A DNA stretch of 50,748 nt from an uncultured Nocardioidaceae bacterium. GTDB lineage: Bacteria > Actinomycetota > Actinomycetes > Propionibacteriales > Nocardioidaceae. Made by a program: the position numbers and the translations under genes. The notes under the pieces are model-generated. The model worked only from the letters and a program-made list of their open reading frames with translations, was not told the origin of the DNA and did not search any database. Shown here in pieces: positions 16,869 to 25,898 of this stretch. The stretch spans positions 1 through 50,748 of the forward strand of contig CADCUI010000012.1 in assembly GCA_902805845.1 (NCBI GenBank). Reading direction: 5' to 3'. Each line of letters begins with the position of its first letter. The stretch's first letter is position 1.

Positions 16869-18872
16869 GTGACCCCTGGACCCGGACTCACGGTCGCCGA
16901 GCTGTTCCACTGGCTGACCGGCGGCGAGGTCTCCGAGGCGTTGCTGGACTGGGCGCCCGACGTCGCCGCCCTGACCTCGGTGCTGCTCGAGCGCTCCCAC
17001 GCCTTCCGCTTCGTGGTCTCGCCGCCCGAGGGCGCCCGGTGGCCACCGACGGACGACCCGCCGTACACCGTCGCCGTGACCGAGGCTGCCACGGCCTGGC
17101 GGGCCCTGATGGACGGCCCTGAGGGCGGAGCCCCGGAGCGGGTCAGACAGCTGTGGACGGAGGTCCTGACGCACCAGGACATCGCGTTGAGCGAGCTCAC
17201 CGCCGGCCGGCCGTGGGCTCTGTGCCAGGCCGTGCTGATGCTGCACTCGATCGCCGACGAGGCAGCCGCCGGCTGCGCCGGAAGCGGTTCGACCTCCGGC
17301 GCCGGGGCCACCCACCTCGCGCGGGCGCACGAGATGCTGGCCCGCCGGGGCACGCTGGCCCGGCTGCCCGCCGACCGGGTCCTGCACCTGCCGAAGACCC
17401 GCACGACGCCGGTCGGCATGACGCACCGCTCGCTGTCGCGGTACGGCGCCACCACCACCCAAGCGGTCCCCGCCGTGTGGCACCGGACGCCGCTGCGGCG
17501 TCTCGGGGGAGGGCCGGCGGCCCGGCACGCCAATGTGCTCCTGCTCCCGTGGCCGCTGCGGATCCGGGAGTCGGACTTCGAGCCCGTCCCCGGCTCGATC
17601 CGTCGGCCCGAGCGGGAGCCGTTCGGGTTCTTCAGGTACGTGCCTTCCGAGCCCGTCGACCTCGACGTCGTCGACCAGCTGCTGGACGCAGCGCTCGACG
17701 AGGTGGACGCCGTCGACGTCGCCGTGCTTCCGGAGGGCTGCCTCGAGGAGAGCGACATCGCAGGGCTCGAGGCGCTGCTGGCACGGCGCGGGGTCCCCAT
17801 GCTCGTCGCCGGTCTCCGGATCGCCCCTGACGGGCCGGGGCGCATGCCCGGAAACGGTGTCCACGTCGGGATGCTCAACGGGAACACCTGGTGGCACTAC
17901 CGGCAGCACAAGCACCACCGGTGGTTCCTCGACGCCGGACAGGTGGAGCAGTACAACATCGCCGGGGCACTGCATCCCGGCGTGCGGTGGTGGGAGGAGA
18001 TGGAGATCCCCGCACGCTCGGTGAACGTGTTCGAGCTCGGCGGCGGGATCACGGTCGCAGCGGTGGTGTGCGAGGACCTCGCGCGGCTGGACGGCGTCGC
18101 GGAGCTCTTGCGGGCGATCGGGCCGACGATCGTGGTGACGCTGCTGCTCGACGGCCCGCAGCTGGCGTCGCGGTGGACGGCGCGCTACGCCGGTGTGCTC
18201 GCCGACGACCCGGGGTCCGCGGTGCTGACGTTGACCGCCTACGGGATGGCGACACGGTCCCGTCCCCGCGGGGTACCTCCCAGCGGGGTGGTCGCGATGT
18301 GGAAGGACCCGTCGCGCGGGATGCGCGAGATCCCGCTGGAGAACGGCGCCCAGGGGGTCCTCCTCAAGGCCTCGTTCGGCCGGGCTCCCCGGTACGCCGC
18401 CGACGGCCGGCGCCCGATGGACGACGCGACCGATCTCTACGTCACAGGGGTCCACCAGCTGCGCGTGGCCCCGGGACAGCACACGCCGAGGCCGGGTGCG
18501 GTGACCACCCAGACGGGTGAGTGCCCGCTGGACACCGTCGAGCTCAGCGTGCTGTGGTCGTGGGCGGAGGGGTTCGCACGAGCCGGCGACGGTGGCGGAG
18601 CTGCGGTCGAGCAGGTGCTGGACGAGGCGCAGGCGGGCGCCCCGTGGCGGGCCGGGCTGGGGCTCCCGGAGCCCTCCGGGCGTCTGGGCGAGGCGCTCGC
18701 GGAGCTGGGCGCGGTCGGTCGGCGGTGCCTGCAGAAGGCGGGCACCGGGCAACCGGCGGCGCTGCTGGCCGCCCTCGAGGAGGCACCGGCGGAGGACGGT
18801 CAGGTGCACCGGCTGGTGCGCCGCGTCCTGCGGACGGCGCTCGATGCCGCCCTGCCCGGCCAGCTGAGGTGA
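16869..18872 (+). CDS. Large protein with a nitrilase-superfamily-like C-terminal half
   Basis: A 667-residue protein, which I do not recognise as a named family. Residues about 1-250 are helical and without clear motifs (PGLTVAELFHWLTGGEVSEA). From about 270 the sequence resembles carbon-nitrogen hydrolases. There is a Glu in VAVLPEGCL (E289), a Lys in RQHKHHRWFL (K348) and a Cys in AAVVCEDLARL (C401), in the Glu-Lys-Cys order of that catalytic triad. The spacing is not standard. A hydrolase acting on amides or nitriles is therefore possible but unproven. I chose GTG 16869 over GTG 16818; both lack a good ribosome-binding site. It follows the flavoprotein by 123 bp on the same strand, so they may be co-transcribed. 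Confidence 0.5.
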   Translation: MTPGPGLTVAELFHWLTGGEVSEALLDWAPDVAALTSVLLERSHAFRFVVSPPEGARWPPTDDPPYTVAVTEAATAWRALMDGPEGGAPERVRQLWTEVLTHQDIALSELTAGRPWALCQAVLMLHSIADEAAAGCAGSGSTSGAGATHLARAHEMLARRGTLARLPADRVLHLPKTRTTPVGMTHRSLSRYGATTTQAVPAVWHRTPLRRLGGGPAARHANVLLLPWPLRIRESDFEPVPGSIRRPEREPFGFFRYVPSEPVDLDVVDQLLDAALDEVDAVDVAVLPEGCLEESDIAGLEALLARRGVPMLVAGLRIAPDGPGRMPGNGVHVGMLNGNTWWHYRQHKHHRWFLDAGQVEQYNIAGALHPGVRWWEEMEIPARSVNVFELGGGITVAAVVCEDLARLDGVAELLRAIGPTIVVTLLLDGPQLASRWTARYAGVLADDPGSAVLTLTAYGMATRSRPRGVPPSGVVAMWKDPSRGMREIPLENGAQGVLLKASFGRAPRYAADGRRPMDDATDLYVTGVHQLRVAPGQHTPRPGAVTTQTGECPLDTVELSVLWSWAEGFARAGDGGGAAVEQVLDEAQAGAPWRAGLGLPEPSGRLGEALAELGAVGRRCLQKAGTGQPAALLAALEEAPAEDGQVHRLVRRVLRTALDAALPGQLR

Positions 18873-18917
18873 GGGGCACGGCCCCGGTCCACCGCGGGGC
18901 GGTCAGGGCTGCGGCGG

Positions 18918-20300
18918 TCACCCGACCGGCTTGACCCGGGGGGTGGGCGTCGCCCTCGTGCGCATCGTCGCGTAGCCGTCGAGGGCCCAGCGGACCCGCA
19001 CCGAGATCCGCGAACCCGAGTCCGCGTCGGTGAGGTGGTAGCGGCTGCCGGTCGCGCCCCGGATCGGGACGCCGGAGCGCAGCCACCGCACAGACCCGGA
19101 CGCCTCGGGAGCCACGGCTCCGGGTGTCACGGCCACGGTCTCGCCGACGCGGGCGGCGCCCGTCACGACGGGACGTTCCTCGACCTGCAGCCCGCCCTCG
19201 GCCATCGGAGCCGTGGGCGACGTGGTCACCTGCGCGTCGGTGTAACCGGCCTTGCGGACGGTGACGAGGACGGCAAGGGACCTCCCGACGAGAGAAGGGT
19301 CGACGGTCAGCTCCGGCTCGACGGCTCCGGCCACGGGGACCCCGTCGGCGAGCCACTGGAAGTCCACGCTTTCGGGCGTCGCGGTCCACTGCCCGGGGTC
19401 CGCGGTGAGCGTGGCGCCGACGCGTTCCTCGCCCACGACGATCGGGACCACCGCCACGTCGAGGAGGCCGGGGCGGACGGCCCGGGTACGCCGGGAGCGG
19501 GCGGTGGTCGTGGGATAGCCGTCCTTGGACGCGGTGACCCGCACGCGGATGCGCTTGTCGAGCAGCGCGGGAGTGATCCTCAGGGTCGACGTCGTGGCCC
19601 CGGCGATGTCCTCGCCGCTGGCGCGCCACTGGTACTTCTTGGTCGCGTCGCCGGGGTTCCAGGTGCCCGGGGAGGCGGTGAGCACCGACCCGACGCGGGA
19701 GGTGCCGGTGACCACCGGCCTGGTCGTGCTGGTCAGTGCCACGTCGTTGAAGTGGACGAAGCCCGTCGGCCAGCCGCCCGACGTCTTGGTGATCCGTGCC
19801 CAGGAGAAGTCGCCGCCCCAGCTGTCCTGGGAGACGATGATCTCGTCGGCCGAGACCACCCTCTCGACGTACGCAACATGTCCTGACGAGCCGGCCGGGT
19901 AGGCGTAGGCCTTCCACCAGGCGACCGCTCCCACGACGGGTGTCCGGTCGGTGATCCCGCTCATGGAGGTGCCCCAGTAGGTGGCGTTGCCGCCCCCGGA
20001 CCAGGGTCGGACGTTGGGCATGCCGCTGCGCACCATCCGGTAGGCGGCGTAGTTCGTGCAGTTGTGGCCGGCGTACATCCGCCACCACATCGTGCCGCGC
20101 GCCTTGTCGTAGCCGGCCGAGGACATGCCGGCACGGGCGCAGGCGTCGTAGCCGGTGCACAGCCGCGAGACCGTCCTGGCGGCCGAGTCGGGGGAGGGAG
20201 TCGGCGGGAGCGCGGTCGCCGACGGCGCGACGGCAGTCCCGACCCCGGCCATCAGCACGGTGATGACGGATGCGACGACGACCCGGATTCTCCCACTCAC
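18918..20300 (-). CDS. Secreted CHAP-domain amidase with three Ig-like repeats
   Basis: This is a secreted cell-wall-hydrolase-like protein of 460 residues. A Sec signal peptide is seen (RIRVVVASVITVLMAGV then APSATALPP). The CHAP domain follows, with catalytic Cys81 in HNCTNYAAYRM and His141 in SGHVAYVERV. Residues about 190-460 hold three repeats of an Ig-like actinobacterial module, each with a pattern such as RPVVTGTSRVGSVLTASPGTW and a YQWRASG-type strand. I chose GTG 20300 because it places the signal peptide at the N-terminus; a TTG at 20345 would extend it by 15 residues. CHAP domains cleave peptidoglycan crosslinks, so cell-wall remodelling is likely. It is transcribed divergently from the sugar-binding protein gene. 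Confidence 0.8.
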   Translation of the reverse strand: MSGRIRVVVASVITVLMAGVGTAVAPSATALPPTPSPDSAARTVSRLCTGYDACARAGMSSAGYDKARGTMWWRMYAGHNCTNYAAYRMVRSGMPNVRPWSGGGNATYWGTSMSGITDRTPVVGAVAWWKAYAYPAGSSGHVAYVERVVSADEIIVSQDSWGGDFSWARITKTSGGWPTGFVHFNDVALTSTTRPVVTGTSRVGSVLTASPGTWNPGDATKKYQWRASGEDIAGATTSTLRITPALLDKRIRVRVTASKDGYPTTTARSRRTRAVRPGLLDVAVVPIVVGEERVGATLTADPGQWTATPESVDFQWLADGVPVAGAVEPELTVDPSLVGRSLAVLVTVRKAGYTDAQVTTSPTAPMAEGGLQVEERPVVTGAARVGETVAVTPGAVAPEASGSVRWLRSGVPIRGATGSRYHLTDADSGSRISVRVRWALDGYATMRTRATPTPRVKPVG

Positions 20301-20332
20301 CGTTGTGAGGGTAGGTGCTGATGTGACAGCAG

Positions 20333-20360
20333 GTGACCGGAACAAGGGAACCTATATAGT
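20333..20360 (+). promoter_or_regulatory. Candidate promoter for the CUT1 sugar importer operon
   Basis: A possible -35 GTGACC (20333-20338) and -10 TATAGT (20355-20360) are spaced by 16 bases. They lie about 45 bases upstream of the ATG at 20406, in an AT-rich patch (CCTATATAGT) unusual for this GC-rich window. The region also serves the divergent CHAP gene. No operator was recognised. Support is from sequence match only. Confidence 0.35.
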
Positions 20361-20405
20361 CGCCTCCCCGGAGCCGACGCGCTCTCCGACGAAGGGGCAA
20401 CTCCC

Positions 20406-21677
20406 ATGCGAACCTCAGTGTTGAAGGGCCTGGCACTTGCCTCGGCCGGCCTCCTCGCGACCGCCTGCACCGGCACCAGCACGCCCGGGGGCGACGAGGG
20501 CGACGGCGACGCCCAGTCGATCAGATGGCTCATCGAGGAGCCCGAGGACGCAGCCGCGCTCAAGTCGCTTGAGCAGCACGTCGCGACGTTCGAGAAGGAC
20601 TCCGGCATCGAGGTCAAGATCACCACGCTGCCGTTCGACACGATGCGCACGGTGCTGCAGACCCAGCTCCGCTCGGGGGAGGGCCCGGACGTCTTCAACT
20701 GGGGGTCGGGTCCCAGCTTCGGTGGAGCGCTCGCCAGAAACGGCCTGATCTACGACCTGACCGACGCCTACGAGGAGAACGGTTGGGAGATCTACGACTT
20801 CGCCAAGGAGGAGGTCACCGTCGACGGCAAGGTCTACGGCGTCCCGGGCGAGCTGGAGACGATCGGCCTCTTCTACAACAAGGAGATCTTCGACGAGCTG
20901 GGGCTGCAGGCTCCCGAGAGCCTCGAGGACCTCGACGCCGTCTCGCAGGAGCTGAAGAGCGCCGACATCATCCCGATGTCGGTCGGCGACAAGGACGCCT
21001 GGCCCGGCGGCCACCTCCTGAGCATGACGCTGTCCAGCGCGATCGGCTCGGACGGCATGGAGCAGCTGTTCAGCGGCGACAAGTCGTGGGACTCACCGGA
21101 GGTCGTGGCGGCCCTCGAGCTGTGGCAGGACTACAACGAGCAGGAGTACCTGCCGGAGTCACCCACCTCGGTGGCCTACGAGACGATGGAGACGATGTTC
21201 TACACCGGCAAGGCGGCGATGATCCCGACCGGCAGCTGGCTGGTGGGTGAGATGGACGACAACGCCGACTTCGAGGTGGGCTACATCCCGTTCCCGGGAC
21301 CGGACGGCCCGGGCATCTTCGCCGGCGGCCTCGGCTCCGGCCCGTTCATCTCCGCCGGCACGAGCAAGACCGACGCTGCGCTGGAGTTCGTGGACTTCTT
21401 GGCCTCGCCCGAGCACGGCGAGTGGACCGTGGAGAACTTCCACACGATCCCGCCGCAGCCGATCGACACCCAGGGCCTCGATGTCTCGCCGCTCCTGGCG
21501 CAGGTGCTCGAGGACACCGCTCAGATCTCCGATGGGGGCGACTTCGGCTACAACATCGACGTCAAGGTGAGCGACGCCGTGAACGAGGCGATGTACGACG
21601 GCGTGCAAGGTGTGCTCACGGGGCAGCGGACGCCGGAGCAGGTCGCCGAGGACCTGCAAGCAGCTGCGCAGGAGTGA
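20406..21677 (+). CDS. CUT1-type ABC sugar-binding lipoprotein
   Basis: This family 1 extracellular solute-binding protein has 423 residues. The N-terminus is a lipoprotein signal with a lipobox LLATAC, so it is anchored outside the membrane. The mature part has features of sugar-binding proteins of this family (EGPDVFNWGSGPSF, VYGVPGELETIGLFYNKEIF, GKAAMIPTGSWLVGEMDD). It is the first gene of a three-gene operon with two permeases, the usual order for carbohydrate uptake. The ligand cannot be read from sequence; di- or oligosaccharides are typical for the family. No sugar-processing enzyme lies next to it, so the context does not narrow the substrate. Confidence 0.92.
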   Translation: MRTSVLKGLALASAGLLATACTGTSTPGGDEGDGDAQSIRWLIEEPEDAAALKSLEQHVATFEKDSGIEVKITTLPFDTMRTVLQTQLRSGEGPDVFNWGSGPSFGGALARNGLIYDLTDAYEENGWEIYDFAKEEVTVDGKVYGVPGELETIGLFYNKEIFDELGLQAPESLEDLDAVSQELKSADIIPMSVGDKDAWPGGHLLSMTLSSAIGSDGMEQLFSGDKSWDSPEVVAALELWQDYNEQEYLPESPTSVAYETMETMFYTGKAAMIPTGSWLVGEMDDNADFEVGYIPFPGPDGPGIFAGGLGSGPFISAGTSKTDAALEFVDFLASPEHGEWTVENFHTIPPQPIDTQGLDVSPLLAQVLEDTAQISDGGDFGYNIDVKVSDAVNEAMYDGVQGVLTGQRTPEQVAEDLQAAAQE

Positions 21678-21698
21678 CGTGGCTGACGAGGGGCTGAG

Positions 21699-22679
21699 GT
21701 GACGACCGCCGCGCCCCAGACGCCGGTGCCGCCCGCCCCGGGTCCAGCGCGAGGGCAGGGCCGGCCGACCCAGGCGGGCAGCTCCGCCGTGACGCGGAAG
21801 GCGCAGGCCCGGCTGGGGATGTTGCTCGTCACGCCGCTCATGGTGCTGACGGCGGTGTTCCTGGTGTTCCCGATGGCCAACGCCGCCTACTACGTCTTCG
21901 TGGACTTCAACGGCATCGACCCGAGCCCCCCATGGATCGGGCTGTCGAACTTCACCGAGCTGGCGCAGGACCCGGACGTGTGGGCGGCGTTCAAGAACAA
22001 CGTCATCTGGATCGTCGTCGGCACCACCGCCCCGCTGGTGGTGGGGTTGGCCTTCGCGCTCCTGGTGTGGACGGTCCACAGGGGCAGCAGGTGGTACCGC
22101 CTTGCGTTCTTCTTCCCCTACGTGCTCCCTCAGGTGGCGGTGGGGGTCGTCTGGGGGTGGATCTACGAGCCCTCCCGCGGGTGGCTGAACCGGGCTCTGG
22201 AGTTCGTCGGCCTGGGTTCCTTCACCCGCGGCTGGCTCGGTGACCCGGACACCGCGCTCTACGCCGTCCTGGGCACGGCGGTGTGGACCGCGGCCGCGTT
22301 CGTCTTCATCATCGTGCTCTCGGCCCTGCGCAACGTCGACGCGGACCTGATGGATGCCGCGAGGCTCGACGGGACGAACAGCTTCCAGCGGCTGGTCTAC
22401 GTGATCATCCCGCAGATCATGCCTGTCTTCCTCATGGTCACGACGATCACCTTGCTGGGCGGCTTCAGCGTCTTCGACATCATCTTCGTGATGACCGGCG
22501 GAGGTCCGGCAGGCGCCACGGACGTCCTCGGCACCTACGCCTACAGCAGCGCCTTCCAGCTCAACCGGATCAGCTACGGCACCACGCTGGCGCTCATCAT
22601 CACCGTCCTGGCGATTCCCTTCGCGGTCATGATGAACCGGCTGCAGCGCAGGCTGTCGCTACAGGGGATGGGCGCATGA
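21699..22679 (+). CDS. CUT1 ABC sugar permease, MalF-like
   Basis: This is the first permease of the sugar importer, 326 residues from GTG 21699, with a Pro-rich cytoplasmic N-terminus (PVPPAPGPARGQGRP). Six or so hydrophobic segments follow. The ATPase-contact loop is DAARLDGTNSFQRLVYVIIPQ, an EAA-type motif. The start is about 20 bp after the binding-protein stop, with a GAGGGG-like ribosome-binding site. It overlaps the second permease by four bases. Expected role: channel half for the sugar bound by the upstream lipoprotein. Confidence 0.92.
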   Translation: MTTAAPQTPVPPAPGPARGQGRPTQAGSSAVTRKAQARLGMLLVTPLMVLTAVFLVFPMANAAYYVFVDFNGIDPSPPWIGLSNFTELAQDPDVWAAFKNNVIWIVVGTTAPLVVGLAFALLVWTVHRGSRWYRLAFFFPYVLPQVAVGVVWGWIYEPSRGWLNRALEFVGLGSFTRGWLGDPDTALYAVLGTAVWTAAAFVFIIVLSALRNVDADLMDAARLDGTNSFQRLVYVIIPQIMPVFLMVTTITLLGGFSVFDIIFVMTGGGPAGATDVLGTYAYSSAFQLNRISYGTTLALIITVLAIPFAVMMNRLQRRLSLQGMGA

Positions 22680-23527
22680 AGTACCAGAAGGCACGCCTCG
22701 ACACCCGCGGGAAGCTCAGGCTGACGGGCAAGCACTTCCTCCTCATCGCGCTCTCGATCGTCATGGTCTTCCCGCTGATCCTCACGATCTCCACCGCGCT
22801 CAAGACTCCGTCCGACGTCAAGCTCAACCCGTTCGGTCTCTTCTCGTCGTTCTCGTGGGAGAACATCACGACCGCGTGGACCGTCGGGAGCTTCGGCAAC
22901 TACTTCCTCAACAGCTTCTTGCTGACGGTGCCGAGCACGCTGCTGGTCGTGGTGCTCTCGACGATGGGCGGCTACGCGTTCGCGCGGCTGCCGTTCCCGG
23001 GGCGGGGCATCGCGTTCTACGTCGTGGTGGTCGGCCTGCTGGTGCCGTTCTTCACCTACATGATCCCGCTGTACTTCCAGCTGCGTGGCATGGGGCTGCT
23101 GGACTCCCTGCTCGGGGTGAACCTGGTGCTGGCGAGCACAGGACTGTCCTTTGGCACGTTCTTCATGCGCGCCTTCTTCTCCGACCTGCCGGCCGAGCTC
23201 GACCAGGCGGCGCGTGTGGACGGTGCCTCCGAGTGGCAGATCTTCCTCAGGGTGATGCTGCCCCTGGTCACCTCGGGCATCGGGGCCCTGTCGGTCTTCA
23301 CCTTCCTGACCAACTGGAACAACTTCCTGGTGCCGTTGCTCTACATCCCCAGCGGCGAGTACCGGCCGCTCACCACCGGGCTGTACCTCTTCCTCGGCGG
23401 GCGTTCCATCGACATCGGACCGCTGGCGGCGGGAACGCTGATCACGATCCTCCCGGTGATCGTGCTGTTCGTCGCGATGCAGAAGCAGGTCACCCAGGGC
23501 TTCCTCTCCGGCGCGGTCAAGGGCTGA
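22676..23527 (+). CDS. CUT1 ABC sugar permease, MalG-like
   Basis: This is the second permease of the same importer, 283 residues from an ATG at 22676 that overlaps the previous stop. The N-terminal helix is FLLIALSIVMVFPLILTI. The EAA-type loop appears as ELDQAARVDGASEWQIFLRV. The C-terminus VAMQKQVTQGFLSGAVKG is typical for MalG-type permeases. No ATPase gene follows. Many actinobacterial CUT1 systems share one general ATPase (MsiK type) encoded elsewhere, which would explain the absence. A longer upstream reading in this frame is a shadow of the first permease. Confidence 0.92.
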   Translation: MKYQKARLDTRGKLRLTGKHFLLIALSIVMVFPLILTISTALKTPSDVKLNPFGLFSSFSWENITTAWTVGSFGNYFLNSFLLTVPSTLLVVVLSTMGGYAFARLPFPGRGIAFYVVVVGLLVPFFTYMIPLYFQLRGMGLLDSLLGVNLVLASTGLSFGTFFMRAFFSDLPAELDQAARVDGASEWQIFLRVMLPLVTSGIGALSVFTFLTNWNNFLVPLLYIPSGEYRPLTTGLYLFLGGRSIDIGPLAAGTLITILPVIVLFVAMQKQVTQGFLSGAVKG

Positions 23528-23613
23528 GCTACCGCGAGGAAGCACCGCCGACGGCCAGCCGCACGCCCGTGAGCGCCCACCGCGCGCCGGGCGGGATGGG
23601 GCATGCTGCCGGG

Positions 23614-24093
23614 GTGAGCGTGCGACGGGTCGTGTCCGGCGGGCAGACGGGGGCGGACCGGGCGGCCCTCGACGCGGCACGTCACGTGGGGCTTCCCTAC
23701 GGCGGTTGGTGTCCGCGTGGCGGTCGCGCCGAGGACCTTCCCCGGCCGCCCGGCCTTCTGGCGGCGTACCCCGGGCTGCGGGAGTGCCCGAGCGCGGCGG
23801 AGGAGACCCGCACGGAACGGAACGTGCGGGACAGTGACGCCACCCTCGTGGTGTCCCTCCGCGACCCGAGCCGCTCGAGCGGCACGACGCTGACCCGCCA
23901 GGTCGCCGAGAGGCTCGGTCGACCACTGTTGGTGGCACAGGCCCATGACACGACGGCGATGACCCAGTGGCTGATCGGGCTCGACGACGGGCTCACGCTC
24001 AACATCGCCGGTCCCCGGGAGAGCGAGGAGCCGGGGCTGTACGCCGCCGCCTTCCCCGTCCTGTGCGAGGTCCTGCGGAAGCACGCTGACTAG
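23614..24093 (+). CDS. Putative molybdenum-carrier / YpsA-SLOG-type nucleotide-binding protein
   Basis: This 159-residue protein starts with RRVVSGGQTGADRAALDAA, the marker of the putative molybdenum carrier family, related to the YpsA/SLOG Rossmann-like superfamily. The following GGWCPRGGRAEDLP and DATLVVSL segments fit it. The GTG at 23614 is the first sensible start. Family members bind nucleotides or nucleotide derivatives; the molybdenum link is only an old proposal. It is alone on its strand between the sugar importer and a phosphatase gene. No molybdenum cofactor genes are close, although fdhD lies 25 kb away. Function is therefore left open. Confidence 0.75.
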   Translation: MSVRRVVSGGQTGADRAALDAARHVGLPYGGWCPRGGRAEDLPRPPGLLAAYPGLRECPSAAEETRTERNVRDSDATLVVSLRDPSRSSGTTLTRQVAERLGRPLLVAQAHDTTAMTQWLIGLDDGLTLNIAGPRESEEPGLYAAAFPVLCEVLRKHAD

Positions 24094-24147
24094 GGTTGCC
24101 CCGACACGCGAGGCGTGGCCGAGCACCGACCTCACCGCAGGAGAGCG

Positions 24148-24924
24148 ATGGCGACCGAGAGACCCCGGACCCGACTGCTGAGGATGGCGGAACCGCCGCG
24201 CTCGCTGACACTGGTGCGGCACGCGGAGAGCCTCGGCAACGTCGCAGACACCCAGGCCCGCGAAACGGGCGCCGAGCGGCTGGACATCGACGTGAGGGAC
24301 GCCGACGTCGCGCTCTCCTCGGCCGGCGAGCGCCAGGCAGACGCCCTGGGCCGCTGGGTCCGGTCCGCCTCAGCGGACCAGCGGCCCACGCTCGTCGTCA
24401 GCTCGCCGTACCGACGTGCGCTCGACACCGCGACCCGCGCGGTGGGCGACACGGGGGTGGAGGTGGTCACCGACGAACGGCTGCGCGAGCGCGACCTCGG
24501 CGTGCTCGACGGGCTCACCGGCAAGGGCATCCGCGCCGCGCACGCGGACGAGGCGGCACGCCGCAGGAAGCTGGGCAAGTTCTACTACCAGCCACCGTCG
24601 GGGGAGAGCTGGGCCGACGTGGTGCTCCGGGTGCGCTCGCTGCTGTCCGACCTCGGGTCGGGCCTCGGCGACGCGCGGCTCTGGCTCTTCACCCACCAGG
24701 CGGTGATCATGAGCTTCCGCTACGTGCTGGAGGCCCTCAGCGAGCAGGAGCTCCTCGACATCGACCGCGAGGTGAACATCGGCAACGTCTCGATGACCAC
24801 CTACGACCGGACCGACGCCGGGCTGATCCTCGCCCGCTTCGCCGACGACGCGATCGTCGAGGGCGCCGAGGCCGAGGTGACGCACGAGAAGTCGTCCTCC
24901 GACGTGGGAGGCGGCGATGCCTGA
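24148..24924 (+). CDS. Histidine phosphatase family protein
   Basis: This 258-residue phosphatase of the phosphoglycerate-mutase-like superfamily carries the phospho-accepting histidine in TLVRHAESLGN (R24, H25), a second arginine in SSPYRRALDTA and a later histidine in FTHQAVIMSF. The start ATG at 24148 follows CAGGAGAG; an upstream in-frame ATG has no such site. The stop lies inside the next gene (eight-base overlap), so it is coupled to the NAD(P)HX dehydratase. Possible substrates are sugar or nucleotide phosphates; the sequence does not separate them. Confidence 0.85.
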   Translation: MATERPRTRLLRMAEPPRSLTLVRHAESLGNVADTQARETGAERLDIDVRDADVALSSAGERQADALGRWVRSASADQRPTLVVSSPYRRALDTATRAVGDTGVEVVTDERLRERDLGVLDGLTGKGIRAAHADEAARRRKLGKFYYQPPSGESWADVVLRVRSLLSDLGSGLGDARLWLFTHQAVIMSFRYVLEALSEQELLDIDREVNIGNVSMTTYDRTDAGLILARFADDAIVEGAEAEVTHEKSSSDVGGGDA

Positions 24925-25834
24925 CCAGGAGCCTGGGACCGGCCCGACGCCTGACCCGCGGGCACCCGTCGAGGTCACCGCCGCGCTGCTCCGGGGATGG
25001 CCGCTGCCCGCCCCGGGTAGTGACAAGGAGTCCCGCGGCCGGATCCTCGTCGTGGGCGGGAGCACGCAGACGGCCGGCGCCGTGCTGCTCGCCGGCGAGG
25101 CTGCCCTGCGCGTGGGCGGCGGGAAGCTGCAGCTCGCGACCGCCCGCGGTGTCGCCGCTTCCCTCGCCGTGGCCGTGCCGGAGTCCCGCGTGCTGCCCCT
25201 GGGCGACGGCGAGGACGGCCTCCTCCGAGCTCCCGCCGCGGCGGCCGTCGTCGGGGCCGCCGGGGACGTGGCCGTCGTCCTGCTCGGGCCAGGGATGGTC
25301 GAGCCCCAGGCCGTCCTCGAGCTGCTCGAGGACGTCGTGCCGCACCTGGACACCACCGTCGTGATCGACGCGATCGCCTCCGCCTACCTGACCAGCAACT
25401 CCGACGGGCTGCGGCACCTGGCAGGTCGATCGGTGCTGACCGTGAACCCGGACGAGCTCGCGAAGGTCCTGCGTCGTGACGCGGGGGCTGTGAGCGCCGA
25501 ACCGGCTCCGCACACTCTCGAGGCGGCCGACCGGACCGGTGCCGTCGTGCTCTGCGGCGGCACCCAGAAGTTCATCGCCACGCCCGAGGGCGACCAGTGG
25601 GTGGTGCGCGCCGGCGGGCCGGGGCTGGGAGTGTCCGGCTCGGGCGACGTGCAGGCAGGGATCGTGACGGGGCTGCTCGCCCGTGGCGCGGAGCCGGCAC
25701 AGGCCGCCGTGTGGGGCGCCTACCTCCACGGACAGGCCGGGGAGCGGTTGGCGGTCTCCGTGGGACCCCTGGGATTCCTCGCTCGTGAGCTACCCGGCGC
25801 GTTGCCGGGAGTGCTCGCGGAGCTGACGGGCTGA
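24917..25834 (+). CDS. nnrD: ADP-dependent NAD(P)H-hydrate dehydratase
   Basis: This 305-residue ribokinase-like enzyme repairs damaged NAD(P)HX back to NAD(P)H using ADP. The nucleotide region begins at GRILVVGGSTQTAGAVLLAGEAAL. A metal/phosphate motif NPDELAKVL and the active-site GLGVSGSGDVQAGIVTG with its Asp are seen. The epimerase half (NnrE), fused in some bacteria, is absent here. It overlaps the preceding phosphatase gene by eight bases. Housekeeping metabolite repair is the likely role. Confidence 0.9.
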   Translation: MPDQEPGTGPTPDPRAPVEVTAALLRGWPLPAPGSDKESRGRILVVGGSTQTAGAVLLAGEAALRVGGGKLQLATARGVAASLAVAVPESRVLPLGDGEDGLLRAPAAAAVVGAAGDVAVVLLGPGMVEPQAVLELLEDVVPHLDTTVVIDAIASAYLTSNSDGLRHLAGRSVLTVNPDELAKVLRRDAGAVSAEPAPHTLEAADRTGAVVLCGGTQKFIATPEGDQWVVRAGGPGLGVSGSGDVQAGIVTGLLARGAEPAQAAVWGAYLHGQAGERLAVSVGPLGFLARELPGALPGVLAELTG

Positions 25835-25898
25835 GCAGCCGCGGAGCGGCGGCGGCACCGTCGTCGCCGTCCGGACGCAGCACTCCTACTCTGATCAC

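Noticed and set aside
15678-18809. A 1043-residue open frame on the minus strand
   Set aside because: It is antisense to the flavoprotein and nitrilase-like genes, has the His/Arg/Asp-rich composition of GC-driven shadow frames and no recognisable domain.
18873-18917. GGGGC/GCCCC hairpin as a terminator between the nitrilase-like and CHAP genes
   Set aside because: Five-bp stem without a T-run in a GC-rich background.
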